Source: Haloterrigena sp. H1 (GTDB lineage Archaea > Halobacteriota > Halobacteria > Halobacteriales > Natrialbaceae). From it: a DNA stretch of 64,000 bases. The notes beneath the pieces are model-generated. The model saw nothing but the letters and a program-made list of their open reading frames with translations. It was not told the DNA's origin and ran no database searches. The position numbers and the translations under genes were made by a program. Below are positions 26,065 to 34,620 of this stretch, in pieces. Numbering within the stretch: the stretch's first letter is position 1; each line of letters begins with the position of its first letter. The stretch spans positions 2,294,001 through 2,358,000 of the forward strand of contig NZ_SMZK01000001.1 of assembly GCF_005938085.1 (NCBI RefSeq). Direction: 5' to 3'.

Positions 26065-27207
26065 ATGGTTAACACAATTTCACCCGAACGGCTCGCAGAA
26101 CTACAGGATGAGGACGGGGAGTACGTCCTCGTCGATACTCGCCCGGAAGACAACTACGAGTCATGGCACGTCTCGGGTGCGGTCAACTTCCCGTTCGGTC
26201 CCGAGGAGGAACTCGACGGCAAACTCGCGGACCTGCGAGATGTCGTCGGAGACACCGACCGCGTGATCGCTATCTGTGCGAAGGGGATCTCCTCGAGCAA
26301 TCTGGCGACACGGCTGGAGTCGGCGACCGACGAGTTCGACGTCGTGGCCGTCGACGGTGGCATGAAGGGGTGGAGCGGTGTCTACGACCGCGTTGAGATC
26401 GATGTCGGCGAGGAGCTGACGATCGTCCAGCTTCAGCGGCGCGCGAAGGGCTGTCTGGGCTATCTCGTCGGCTGTGCCGAGACAGGCGAGGCCGTCGTCG
26501 TCGATCCGACCGCGGACACCGACGAGTACGAAGCAGCCGCCGAGGAGGCTGATCTCTCGATTACGGGCGTGATCGACACGCACGTCCACGCCGACCACAT
26601 CTCCGGCGGTCACCAGTTGGCCGACGACCTCGGAGTGCCCTACTATCTCGGCGAGCACGCCAGCGAGCGCGACGTCGAACGCGAGTACACGCCGCTCGAG
26701 CACAATGAAGTCCTCACCGTCGGCGAGCGCGACCTCAAAGCCATCTACACGCCGGGGCATACCAGCGAGATGATCACCCTGCTGGTCGACGGGAAGGCGC
26801 TGCTGACCGCCGACACGCTCCACGTCGACTCGACCGGCCGGACGGAACTCGAGTTCAGCGAGGACGAAGGGGAGAAAGGAGCCAGGATGCTCTACGAGAC
26901 TCTCCACCGGACGATTCTGTCCGAACCCGAGGGTCTCGTCGTCCTTCCGGGACACGTAACGGTCACCGCGGACGGCGAGTTCGAACACGGCGCACCCGGT
27001 GAGCCGATTCGGACGACGATCCGCGATGCGCGGACAGGCATCGACCTGCTCGGACTCGACGAAGACGCGTTCGTCGAGCGGATGGCCGACGCCGGTGAGA
27101 AGCCGTCGAACTACGAAGAGATCATCGAGTTCAATCGCGGCGTCACTGCGATTCCGCCGGAAGATCGGGTCGAACTCGAGCTCGGGCCGAACAACTGTTC
27201 GGCCTGA
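26065..27207 (+). CDS. Rhodanese-MBL fusion, probable persulfide dioxygenase
   Basis: 380 aa from ATG 26065. Residues 1-115 are a rhodanese domain with the catalytic loop CAKGISS (Cys71). Residues about 120-340 are a glyoxalase-II-like metallo-beta-lactamase fold with DTHVHADHISGG (H173, H175, D177, H178), IYTPGHTSEM, TADTLHVD and VVLPGHV. This is the ETHE1/persulfide-dioxygenase metal set; the fusion order (rhodanese first) is the reverse of many bacterial rhodanese fusions. It likely oxidises low-molecular persulfides and moves sulfane sulfur. Its TGA directly abuts the stop of the convergent SnoaL-like gene. Confidence 0.88.
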   Translation: MVNTISPERLAELQDEDGEYVLVDTRPEDNYESWHVSGAVNFPFGPEEELDGKLADLRDVVGDTDRVIAICAKGISSSNLATRLESATDEFDVVAVDGGMKGWSGVYDRVEIDVGEELTIVQLQRRAKGCLGYLVGCAETGEAVVVDPTADTDEYEAAAEEADLSITGVIDTHVHADHISGGHQLADDLGVPYYLGEHASERDVEREYTPLEHNEVLTVGERDLKAIYTPGHTSEMITLLVDGKALLTADTLHVDSTGRTELEFSEDEGEKGARMLYETLHRTILSEPEGLVVLPGHVTVTADGEFEHGAPGEPIRTTIRDARTGIDLLGLDEDAFVERMADAGEKPSNYEEIIEFNRGVTAIPPEDRVELELGPNNCSA

Positions 27208-27567
27208 TCACCGTGAATAGGTCTCGAGCCGGCTGATCCGCCCGTCCTCGAGTTCGAAGAAGTCCGCGAACTCAAACAGCGTCCGCCCGTCGTCGATTAC
27301 GCGGCCGCGGACCGCGACGCGGTCGTCCCCGACGACCACCGACTCGATATCGTGGCTGGTGTCGGGGTTCGGCCGCTTCTCGCGCATGAACGCGACGAAC
27401 GTCTCACGGTCCTCGAACGTGCGGTCGGGACGGCGCTGCGAGAACGTCGGTAAGAGCACCGCCTCGAGGGCAGCGTAGTCGTGCTCGTCGAGCGCGGCGT
27501 AGTACCGACGGACGAGAGCACGACCGTCGTCTGGCGCGGTATCCGTCACGTCCGACTCCGGATCCAT
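27208..27567 (-). CDS. SnoaL-like (NTF2-fold) protein
   Basis: 119 aa. [22 protein letters not shown] is the SnoaL/NTF2-like first helix pair, followed by [17 protein letters not shown] and strands ending [24 protein letters not shown] small alpha+beta barrel with a hydrophobic pocket; function ranges from polyketide cyclase to stress binding protein and cannot be set here. Its stop codon lies back-to-back with that of the rhodanese-MBL gene (TGATCA at 27205-27210). Confidence 0.85.
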   Translation of the reverse strand: MDPESDVTDTAPDDGRALVRRYYAALDEHDYAALEAVLLPTFSQRRPDRTFEDRETFVAFMREKRPNPDTSHDIESVVVGDDRVAVRGRVIDDGRTLFEFADFFELEDGRISRLETYSR

Positions 27568-27653
27568 ATCACCGCATTCGTCGCCACCGACAAAAGCGTA
27601 CGACCCCGGTCCCGAACCGTGTGCTTTTCTCGCGGCCGTTCGTACCTCCTCAC

Positions 27654-28157
27654 GTGGAGTGTCACGTCTACTACGAGGGCGACGACGACCCCGATAAGTG
27701 CACCGCGCGTCGCCTCGAGAAGTTCGACAAGGCGACCCTCTATCGGTCGATGGGGCAGGTGCCCTACGGGATCGTGCTCAACCCCCACGCCGAGCAGGCG
27801 CTCTCGCCGGCCGACGCCGACGACGGGCTGGGGACACTCGTTGCGCTCGATTGCTCGTGGGAGTCCGCCGAAGCCGCGTCGTTCAAAATGCGCGGGATTC
27901 ATCGGGCACTTCCCTTTCTCGTCGCCGCTAACCCGATCAACTACGGCCGCCCGTTCCAGCTGACGACCGTCGAAGCGCTCGCTGGTGCGGCCTGTATCCT
28001 CGGCGAATGGGAGTTAGCCGAGGACATCCTCGAGCCGTTTCGCTGGGGCGAGACCTTCCTGACGCTCAATGAGGAGCCGCTGCGCCGATACAGCGAGTGT
28101 ACCGACTCGAGCGAGGTCGTCGCGGTGCAGGACGATTATCTGGCCGACGAGGAGTGA
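27654..28157 (+). CDS. tsr3: rRNA aminocarboxypropyltransferase Tsr3 (DUF367)
   Basis: 167 aa from GTG 27654. [23 protein letters not shown] is the family N-terminus; [75 protein letters not shown] are the conserved SAM-binding SPOUT-like parts. Transfers the 3-amino-3-carboxypropyl group from SAM to a pseudouridine-derived base in small-subunit rRNA. The in-frame ATG at 27621 lies on the TATA-like CTTTTC about 27 bp before the GTG, so GTG is chosen. Confidence 0.93.
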   Translation: MECHVYYEGDDDPDKCTARRLEKFDKATLYRSMGQVPYGIVLNPHAEQALSPADADDGLGTLVALDCSWESAEAASFKMRGIHRALPFLVAANPINYGRPFQLTTVEALAGAACILGEWELAEDILEPFRWGETFLTLNEEPLRRYSECTDSSEVVAVQDDYLADEE

Positions 28158-28203
28158 CGGAAGACGGAGCAGCGTCCCACCGGAACTGATTGTCGCGGTC
28201 GTC

Positions 28204-29109
28204 TTACTCGTCCGACGACGGCGTCGTACGGCGTGCGAGCCACGACTCGTAACCGGCGTAGCCGAGCGCGATCACAGCGAAGAGAACGAGGTAGCCGACG
28301 GCAACGAACGCTCGTCCGCCGGCTGCTCTTTCGGCTTGCTTGGCTAGCGTGGCGAAGCCGATCGCTGTCGCGAGGAATCCGACCCCGATCGCGGCCAGCA
28401 CGATTCGCATCGGGCGCGTCGTTCCGGCCGTCTTCGGCTCTGCGGTCGGGGTCGCGGCAAGTCCCGCCTCGAGCGTGCGCTCGACCGTCTCGACGTGTCG
28501 ATCCGGAACTGGAACGACCACCGGGTTCCCCCGCACTCGCCGGAGCACGACGAACCGCCAGCGCGACAGTGGCCCAAGCGGAACCCGCCAGACGTCGGTG
28601 ACGTTCTCGAGGCCTACGACGGTCGGGCTGCCGAATCCCTCGTCGTCGCCGAGTGTCAGTCGTCGCGCCCGTGGCTCGAGTGCGACCGGCGTCGTGAACA
28701 GACTACCGACCACGACCGCGACCAGCACAGCGGTGACGAAGACGGCTAGTAACTCGGCTGCGACGGTTATCGCGGCTACGATGAGGAGCCCACCGACGAC
28801 CGCCGAGAGGGCGACGCCACGGTTCGTGATCTGGGCCCCTGTGTGCTGTCCCAGCCACTTCGACCCGTTCGAGCCGTAGGTCACGAGGAGCCACAGATAC
28901 AGCAGCGACATCGGCCCGCCGACGAGTGCGAGAACTACGAGCACCGCCAGCACCGATGCGTCAACCGCCCCAAAGGCGATGAGCGCCACGCCGCCGATCA
29001 GGGCCAGGAGGGCGACCCCGCCGAGGAGACCGTACGGCGCGTACGTCACGAGCCGCGCAAGCCAGCTTTCACGCGGGTCGAACGTCCATCGAACCGGATC
29101 GGTCGCCAT
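28204..29109 (-). CDS. Membrane protein of unknown function
   Basis: 301 aa. Two hydrophobic helices near residues 25-48 and 53-77, another pair (about 100-140), a soluble region (about 145-230: EPRARRLTLGDDEGFGSPTVVGLENVTDVWRVPLG..., resembling a PH-like or photosystem-type membrane-tethered domain), and two C-terminal helices (about 235-285). Start ATG 29107-29109. No family recognised. Confidence 0.7.
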   Translation of the reverse strand: MATDPVRWTFDPRESWLARLVTYAPYGLLGGVALLALIGGVALIAFGAVDASVLAVLVVLALVGGPMSLLYLWLLVTYGSNGSKWLGQHTGAQITNRGVALSAVVGGLLIVAAITVAAELLAVFVTAVLVAVVVGSLFTTPVALEPRARRLTLGDDEGFGSPTVVGLENVTDVWRVPLGPLSRWRFVVLRRVRGNPVVVPVPDRHVETVERTLEAGLAATPTAEPKTAGTTRPMRIVLAAIGVGFLATAIGFATLAKQAERAAGGRAFVAVGYLVLFAVIALGYAGYESWLARRTTPSSDE

Positions 29110-29194
29110 TATCGACCGCTACGTCTCGCCTACACCTAACTGTTGGTTCTCGAACTAGTCTGTCGAGACGCGAACGCCCCAGTCGGATCACAGA

Positions 29195-29203
29195 GATTAA
29201 ATG
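29195..29203 (+). promoter_or_regulatory. TATA box of the L40e gene
   Basis: GATTAAATG is centred about 26 bp before the L40e ATG at 29225, typical for a leaderless archaeal promoter. Confidence 0.5.
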
Positions 29204-29224
29204 CGCCACAGTCAAAAGCCGGGT

Positions 29225-29374
29225 ATGGCCAGTTTCGACGCCGCCGAGAAACGGATGCTCGAGAAGATGATCTGCATGCGCTGTAACGCTCGCAACTCCA
29301 AAGACGCCAAGCGCTGCCGCAAGTGCGGCTACAAGAAGCTTCGCCCCAAGGCGAAGGAAGCGCGCGCGGCATAA
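29225..29374 (+). CDS. rpl40e: 50S ribosomal protein L40e
   Basis: 49 aa, a length typical of archaeal L40e, which is not fused to ubiquitin as in eukaryotes. Zinc ribbon of CxxC-x10-CxxC type: C17, C20, C31, C34 ([10 protein letters not shown] and [11 protein letters not shown]). It is basic (lysine/arginine-rich), as expected for a rRNA-binding protein, unlike its acidic neighbours. Monocistronic with its own TATA box; the next gene (29444) is convergent. Confidence 0.95.
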   Translation: MASFDAAEKRMLEKMICMRCNARNSKDAKRCRKCGYKKLRPKAKEARAA

Positions 29375-29443
29375 TCGGGCGTTTTTCTTACCGATTCTCA
29401 GCGATCATAGCCACAGCACCCGGTACGCGCAGTGCTCGCGGTG

Positions 29444-30055
29444 CTACTCGTCGGGATACTTCGGCGCTCGCTTTTCGGCCCGCTCGAGTCCCGTCTCGAC
29501 CACATCGCGCACGTCGCCGTGGAAGACGCCGCCGTGGCCCGCGTACATGTGCTCGACGCCGTCTGGCATGCGCTCGAGGAGGTCCTGAATGCTCTCGATG
29601 AGCCGTTCGCGCGACTGGCCGGCCATGTCGGTGCGGCCGAAGCTGCCGTAGTCGAACGCGCCGTCGTCGTGGACGACCACGTCGCCGGAGAACAGCGACG
29701 ATGCGGAGACCAGGGAGACGTGGTCGTCGGCGTGGCCCGGCGTGTAGACGACCTCGAACTCCTCGTCGCCGATCGCCACCGTGTCGCCGTCGTCGATCGC
29801 GTGGGTGCGCGTCGGATGGTCGGCGTAGGCGTACACGTCAGGGTCGAACGCCTCCACGACGGCCTCGAGCTGGGCGACGTGGTCGCCGTGCTGGTGGGTC
29901 ATGACGACGGCCTCGAGTTCGTCGGTGTACTCGCGAATCGCATCGACGATGCCGTCCATCGCCCCGGCGTCGACCAGCGTGGGATGGTCGCCGACGGCCA
30001 GGTAGGCGTTGCAGGTGAACGTCTCCGCGTCCTCGGTGACGTGGTGAACTTCCAT
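29444..30055 (-). CDS. Metallo-beta-lactamase-fold hydrolase
   Basis: 203 aa from ATG 30053-30055. VVMTHQHGDHVAQLEAVVE carries the H-x-H-x-D-H metal motif; VVYTPGHADDHVSL, LFSGDVVVHDDG and MYAGHGG provide the remaining His/Asp ligands. The fold is that of glyoxalase II, and the short length favours a hydroxyacylglutathione-hydrolase-like enzyme, though haloarchaea use gamma-glutamylcysteine rather than glutathione. The longer frame upstream is judged non-coding. Confidence 0.9.
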   Translation of the reverse strand: MEVHHVTEDAETFTCNAYLAVGDHPTLVDAGAMDGIVDAIREYTDELEAVVMTHQHGDHVAQLEAVVEAFDPDVYAYADHPTRTHAIDDGDTVAIGDEEFEVVYTPGHADDHVSLVSASSLFSGDVVVHDDGAFDYGSFGRTDMAGQSRERLIESIQDLLERMPDGVEHMYAGHGGVFHGDVRDVVETGLERAEKRAPKYPDE

Positions 30056-30274
30056 ACACGGGTCGTCGACGGCCGAGGGCAAAAACGGTCTCATCGATGA
30101 CTGTTCTCCGCCGTCGGGCGGCGATCCAATCAGCCCATCATATGACGAGCGTCTTATATTCCCTGTTGGGACGGGTCGTGTTGGGCCGCCTCCGGACGAT
30201 TCCGTGGACTTGGTGACCCCTAATAAACCAGTGACCACTGAATTTTTCAATCCGAACCGCGTAGTGGACACTGT

Positions 30275-30454
30275 ATGGGATTCGGGAGCTACGACGAATC
30301 CGAGCAGCAGGAGGTAGACGCTGATTTTGACGACGATGACGCAGTCAAGTCGGGATCGAACAGCCACAATGGAACCATCGAGTTCGAAAACGGTGCATCG
30401 AGCGACGAGCTCCTCGACCGGCTCAAGGAGATCAAAGACGAAGACGAGACCTGA
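30275..30454 (+). CDS. Small acidic haloarchaeal protein (probably DUF5786)
   Basis: 59 aa, highly acidic (DADFDDDDAV, DELLDRLKEIKDEDET). The opening MGFGSYDESEQQ and the closing heptad-like helix match my memory of the haloarchaea-specific DUF5786 family; no function is known. Its TGA stop overlaps the ATG of the DUF99 gene (TGATG, 30452-30456), so both are translated from one transcript. A TATA-like AATTTTT lies about 30 bp before the start. Confidence 0.85.
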   Translation: MGFGSYDESEQQEVDADFDDDDAVKSGSNSHNGTIEFENGASSDELLDRLKEIKDEDET

Positions 30455-31029
30455 TGAAGTCCGGGGTGAGAGCGCTGGGTATCGCCGAATCGTACCGCGG
30501 CGATCGGGGCCGAAGCACGCTCGCCGGTGCTGTCGTTCGTGCCGACCGAGTCTGTGACGGACTCGCGTACAGCTCCTGTCGTGTCGGCGGCACCGACGCG
30601 ACCGACGCCGTGATCGAACTGCTCGACGAGCTCGGCCGGCCGGACGTCCGGTACGTCCTGCTTGGCGCTATCGCCCCCGCGTGGTACAACCTTCTCGATC
30701 TATCACGGATTCACGAGACAGCCGACCGTCCCGTGATCGCCGTCACCTTCGAGGCAAGCGACGGGCTCGCGGCTGGCCTTCGCGATGCCTTTTCGGGTTC
30801 CGAACTCGAGACGCGCCTCGAAACCTACCGGGCACTACCCGAGCGACGGGAACTGTCGCTCGACGGCGACACCGTGTACGTCAGAGCTATTGGCCTCGAG
30901 TCCACCGAGACGGACGACATCATCCGGGCGTTTACGCCCGAAGGTGGCCGTCCGGAGCCGATCCGCGTCGCGCGGCTGGCGGCTCGAGCGGCTGATTCAT
31001 ACGCTCGTTCGTTTGACCACTCGGAGTGA
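30454..31029 (+). CDS. DUF99 (UPF0215) family protein
   Basis: 191 aa. GVRALGIAESYRGDRGRSTLAGAVVRADRVCDG, DVRYVLLGAIAPAWYNLLDL and RPVIAVTFEASDG fit archaeal DUF99, which has an endonuclease-V-like fold. EIFE-type catalytic residues cannot be confirmed by eye, so nuclease activity is uncertain. Coupled with the small DUF5786 protein upstream and followed 51 bp later by a uracil-DNA glycosylase, a nucleic-acid repair setting is possible but inferred. Confidence 0.85.
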   Translation: MKSGVRALGIAESYRGDRGRSTLAGAVVRADRVCDGLAYSSCRVGGTDATDAVIELLDELGRPDVRYVLLGAIAPAWYNLLDLSRIHETADRPVIAVTFEASDGLAAGLRDAFSGSELETRLETYRALPERRELSLDGDTVYVRAIGLESTETDDIIRAFTPEGGRPEPIRVARLAARAADSYARSFDHSE

Positions 31030-31080
31030 CCGGCACGTGCGTCCCGAAAGAGGTAGGAGGTGACCGCCTGAGCCACCAGT

Positions 31081-31677
31081 ATGGGCGAGATGGAAGACCT
31101 CTGTGTCACGGAGTGTACGCGTTGTCCGGCGTTAGTCGAGTCTCGAAGTCAGATCGTCAACGGTGTCGGCCCCGACGACGCCGACCTGCTGTTCGTCGGC
31201 GAAGGGCCCGGAGCCAACGAAGACGAGCAGGGTGAGCCGTTTGTCGGCCGCAGCGGCTCGGTCCTCGACGACGGTCTCAGAACCGTCGGTCTCGCACGCG
31301 CCGACGTTCGGATTACCAACTGCGTGCGTTGTCGCCCGCCCGAAAACCGTGACCCGACGACCGAGGAACTCGAGCACTGCCGGGGCTACCTCGAGCGCGA
31401 GATCGACCGGCTCGATCCCGAGGTGATCGTCACGCTAGGAAAGGTCCCGAGCGAACACCTGTTGGAGCGGTCGGTCGCGGTCACCAAAGAGGCCGGCTCG
31501 CTCGAGGAGGTCCGGATCGGCGGGACGCCGCGGCGACTGCTGATTTGTGTCCACCCGGCAGCGACGCTGTACGACCGGAGTCAAGAGGAGACGTTCGAGA
31601 ACGCACTCCAGCGAGCGGCGGAGCTTGCGGGCGTCGATGACAGCGATGGTGGGCAAACGCGTCTCGACGGCTTTTGA
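31081..31677 (+). CDS. udg: Family 4 uracil-DNA glycosylase, 4Fe-4S type
   Basis: 198 aa. Removes uracil from DNA. Motif A FVGEGPGANEDEQGEPFVGRSG (residues 38-59), motif B CVHPAATLY, and iron-sulfur ligands C12, C15 (CTRC), C84 (NCVRC) and C100 (EHCRGYL), matching the family 4 cluster. Uracil repair suits a lineage facing cytosine deamination at high temperature and salt. Transcribed in the same direction as DUF99. Confidence 0.94.
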   Translation: MGEMEDLCVTECTRCPALVESRSQIVNGVGPDDADLLFVGEGPGANEDEQGEPFVGRSGSVLDDGLRTVGLARADVRITNCVRCRPPENRDPTTEELEHCRGYLEREIDRLDPEVIVTLGKVPSEHLLERSVAVTKEAGSLEEVRIGGTPRRLLICVHPAATLYDRSQEETFENALQRAAELAGVDDSDGGQTRLDGF

Positions 31678-31792
31678 CACCAAGGCGATCCACCCACCGA
31701 CCGCCGCGAGATGCGATCGATATGAATCGACTGATATCCACAGTCTGACCCGCGCTGCACTCACCGAGAAACAGGTGTGTCGACGAAGGAAG

Positions 31793-32185
31793 CTAGAACG
31801 CGTCGGTTTCGACGGTGACGTTGGCGTGCAGCCCCTCGCGAAGCGCTGCGTGAACGTGACAGATCTCTTCACCGCGGGCGACTAGTTCGTCCGGATCGTC
31901 GACGTCAGCTTCGACGGACAGGGTGAACTCGATCGACTCGAGGTGATCGTCGTCGTCGAGCGTCGCCGTCGCGTCGATTTCCATGCGGCCGAGATCGCTC
32001 TCGCCGGCCTTCCGTGCGCCGAGACGGACGGCAGGCAGGAAACACGACGCGTAGTCGGCGACAAGTACTTCGTTCGGGTTCGGTCCCGTCTTTTGCATCG
32101 GATCGATCTCGAGTTCGAAGTCGCCGATGAGACTCTGCGTGTCGAATCCGTCGTCACTGATCGTCGTCAGGGAAACGTCGTCCAT
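31793..32185 (-). CDS. OsmC family peroxide-stress protein
   Basis: 130 aa. PNEVLVADYASCFLPAVRLGARKAG with the reactive Cys48 and EEICHVHAALREG with Cys109 are the two thiols of OsmC/Ohr proteins; the N-terminal strand and central helix fit the fold. Dimeric hydroperoxide reductase in other organisms. Convergent with the UDG gene; a TATA-like ACACTATATGG sits upstream around 32204. Confidence 0.9.
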   Translation of the reverse strand: MDDVSLTTISDDGFDTQSLIGDFELEIDPMQKTGPNPNEVLVADYASCFLPAVRLGARKAGESDLGRMEIDATATLDDDDHLESIEFTLSVEADVDDPDELVARGEEICHVHAALREGLHANVTVETDAF

Positions 32186-32359
32186 CGTTGTATTGTGTGA
32201 TGAACACTATATGGCAAAATACCTTTCGAATCGACTATCGAAGCGAGGGCGAGATACGTCGTATCCGAGGGTTGAAACTGACTATGATGGATTCCATCAC
32301 AGAGCGTAGTCGACACCTTCAAATGTAGTTATGCCTACTTGCTACTATATTGGGCGTGT

Positions 32360-33481
32360 ATGAGTAATGTAGAACGGACCACAGACGACACGTGGTCACG
32401 GATCGCGACCACGATCGAGTTCTTCGGGCCACAGTGGTTCGGGTCGACGATGGGGACTGGCGTTCTCGGTGTCGCACTCGCGCTGGTCGCAGCACGGGCC
32501 GATCTCGCTCCTGTCGCGACGCTTGCCGTGGCGTTCGTCGGCCTTACGGTGGTCGCGACGGTCGCGTACCTGATCCCGTGGTGCTTGCGGCTCGTCCTCT
32601 ATCCCGACCGGGTGTGGGCCGATCTGACCCACCCGATCCGGAGCCAGTTCTTTCCAACGATGCCGATCACGCTGATCGTGCTCGGCGTCGGTATCGCCCA
32701 GACGATGGGCGACGCCTTGCCTGAGGCGACGCTGCGACCGCTCCTGACGGCCCTGTTCGCCGCCGGGAGCGCCGGGATCTTCGGGTTCGGCCTGCTGCTG
32801 GTCTCGCTCATGTTCACCAACGACCGGATCGGTCCCGATGATAGCGTCTTTGCGTGGTATATCCCGCCGGTGTCCCATCTCGTGATTCCGCTCCTCGGCT
32901 TTCTGCTCGTAAGTGAGTACTACGCCGGCACGCTCGCCGGACAGATACTTTTCGCCGTCTCTGTGATTGCACTCGGCGTCGGGACGTTCATGTTCCTGTT
33001 TTTCGGCTCGATCGTCCTCTCCCGGTACGCCTACGAGACGCTGCCCCACGAGAAACTCGCCCCGACGTTCACCATCGGGCTTGCGCCGACGGCTGTCCTT
33101 GTCGTCGACGTCGCACGACTGACTCAGGCGTTACAGGCTGGCGTCGGCTTCGACATCGCGGTCGCCCCACTGGTGCCACTGTTAAAGCTGCTGGCGCTGT
33201 TGCTGTGGGGCTTTTCGGCCTGGTGGTTCGTCCTGACGGGCGTGCTCGTCGCCTACTACGTCACGCGTCGGACTCACTCGTTCTTCTTCACGTGGTGGGC
33301 CTACACGTTCCCGATCGGCGCGTTCGCCGTCTCGGCCGACGTGCTCGCGACCTTCCTCGGCGTCGCCGTCTTCGGCCACGTTCTGATCGGGGTGACGGCG
33401 CTGTTGCTGGTCATCTGGACGATTACTGCAGGACAGACCTGGCGGCTCGTCGCCCGTGGCCGTGCGTTCACGGCCGATTAG
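32360..33481 (+). CDS. TDT family (SLAC1/Mae1-like) transporter
   Basis: 373 aa from ATG 32360, about ten hydrophobic helices. FGPQWFGSTMGTGVLGVALALV is the family N-terminus; RSQFFPTMPITLIVLGVGI, PPVSHLVIPLLGFLL, and FFFTWWAYTFPIGAFAVSADVLA carry the repeated-helix pattern of tellurite/C4-dicarboxylate/anion channels (TehA/SLAC1). The substrate (sulfite, dicarboxylate or anion) cannot be decided by eye. Monocistronic. Confidence 0.9.
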   Translation: MSNVERTTDDTWSRIATTIEFFGPQWFGSTMGTGVLGVALALVAARADLAPVATLAVAFVGLTVVATVAYLIPWCLRLVLYPDRVWADLTHPIRSQFFPTMPITLIVLGVGIAQTMGDALPEATLRPLLTALFAAGSAGIFGFGLLLVSLMFTNDRIGPDDSVFAWYIPPVSHLVIPLLGFLLVSEYYAGTLAGQILFAVSVIALGVGTFMFLFFGSIVLSRYAYETLPHEKLAPTFTIGLAPTAVLVVDVARLTQALQAGVGFDIAVAPLVPLLKLLALLLWGFSAWWFVLTGVLVAYYVTRRTHSFFFTWWAYTFPIGAFAVSADVLATFLGVAVFGHVLIGVTALLLVIWTITAGQTWRLVARGRAFTAD

Positions 33482-33487
33482 CACCAG

Positions 33488-33733
33488 TCAGCCGCCGTGT
33501 TGTCGATACCAGACGCGGGACCCGATCGGTGACTCGTCGTCCGCGAGGTCGAGCCGTCGCAACACCAGCTCTCCGATCGCAGTCGTGACGACGAGTTCGA
33601 TCGTCTCGCCGGCGGCGGTTCGGACCTCGAAGACGCAGTGGCCGTCCCGGTCGGTGATCGACTCGATTGTGCCGACGGACCAGCGCTCGAGGTCGTGTGT
33701 CGGTTTCCGGGCGTGGATTCGGTCGTGAGTCAT
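33488..33733 (-). CDS. Small haloarchaeal protein of unknown function
   Basis: 81 aa from ATG 33731-33733. RWSVGTIESITDRDGHCVFEVRTAAGETIELVVTTAIGELVLRRLDLADD suggests a small beta-rich fold, and the C-terminus RVWYRQHGG closes it. Only 6 bp separate its stop from that of the TDT gene. A longer frame through the ABC permease is out of phase with it and not real. Function unknown. Confidence 0.7.
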   Translation of the reverse strand: MTHDRIHARKPTHDLERWSVGTIESITDRDGHCVFEVRTAAGETIELVVTTAIGELVLRRLDLADDESPIGSRVWYRQHGG

Positions 33734-33810
33734 GGTCGTATGGACGGGTGGCGATCCGTTGAGCGTCGTGGTCGACTCGAGCGCGTAGTGTGGTGACCGA
33801 TCCGTGTCGA

Positions 33811-34620
33811 TCAGTAGTCGCCAAGCACACCGAGGCGTCGCGCCCGACGGGTCGCATACTGGAAGACGACGTACCCAAGCGCCAAATAGCCGGCCGCAGT
33901 GACGAACAACAGCGTGAGATCGAACGCTGTGAACTCCCAGAGACGGATACCGTCGACCATCGTTCGCTGAAGGAGGGCGCTGCCGTGGGCAAGCGGGAGC
34001 ACCTGCATCCACCCGAGGTCGAACGCGGGAGCGGAAATGAGAACGATGAACCCGAACTGGAGGAGGTTCAGCCAGTTGCCGATCTGTTTGTAGAGCACCG
34101 TCACCCCACCGGCTGCGAGCCCGAGTCCGAGCACCGAGACGATGCTGAGCGTCGCCACGACGACAATCGTGAGCAGGTTCAGTTGGAGCGTCGTGCCGGT
34201 GAGAAGAATCATCACGACCAGAATGACCGTCGAGGTAATGAACGTCCGGACGATCTTCGCGACGCCTTTCAACAGCGCCACGGGTGCGAACCCGAACGGC
34301 GTCATCACGTGGCGCTCGAGGGTTCCCCACTGGACCTCGCTCGCGATGTCGTTCGAGATCGAGGAGTACGCGCCCACCGACAGCGTCCACAGGAAGTAGC
34401 CGACGATGATCCCCTCGATCGAGTCGGTCAGCGCTTGTCCGGCGATCATCTGTCCGCCATAGAAGAGGACGCCGAAGAAGAACACCGAGATGACGATGCC
34501 GCCGATCGCGTTGGCGGGATAGCGGACGAAGATCAGAAATTCGCGGTAGAGCACTGCCCGCGCGAGGTGATAGTAACCGGCCGGACGCGGCGTTTCATCC
34601 GTCCCCTGCTGGCTGGCCAT
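33811..34620 (-). CDS. ABC-2 type transporter permease
   Basis: 269 aa, six hydrophobic segments. AVLYREFLIFVRYPANAIGGIVISVFFFGVLFYGG is the family N-terminus and TLERHVMTPFGFAPVALLKGVAK the coupling-helix region (ERxxx-P-F pattern); the C-terminal GYLALGYVVFQYATRRARRLG tail completes it. Its ATG overlaps the TAA of the ATPase gene by one base (34620), so it forms a two-gene exporter, probably for a drug, lipid or polysaccharide. Confidence 0.9.
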   Translation of the reverse strand: MASQQGTDETPRPAGYYHLARAVLYREFLIFVRYPANAIGGIVISVFFFGVLFYGGQMIAGQALTDSIEGIIVGYFLWTLSVGAYSSISNDIASEVQWGTLERHVMTPFGFAPVALLKGVAKIVRTFITSTVILVVMILLTGTTLQLNLLTIVVVATLSIVSVLGLGLAAGGVTVLYKQIGNWLNLLQFGFIVLISAPAFDLGWMQVLPLAHGSALLQRTMVDGIRLWEFTAFDLTLLFVTAAGYLALGYVVFQYATRRARRLGVLGDY

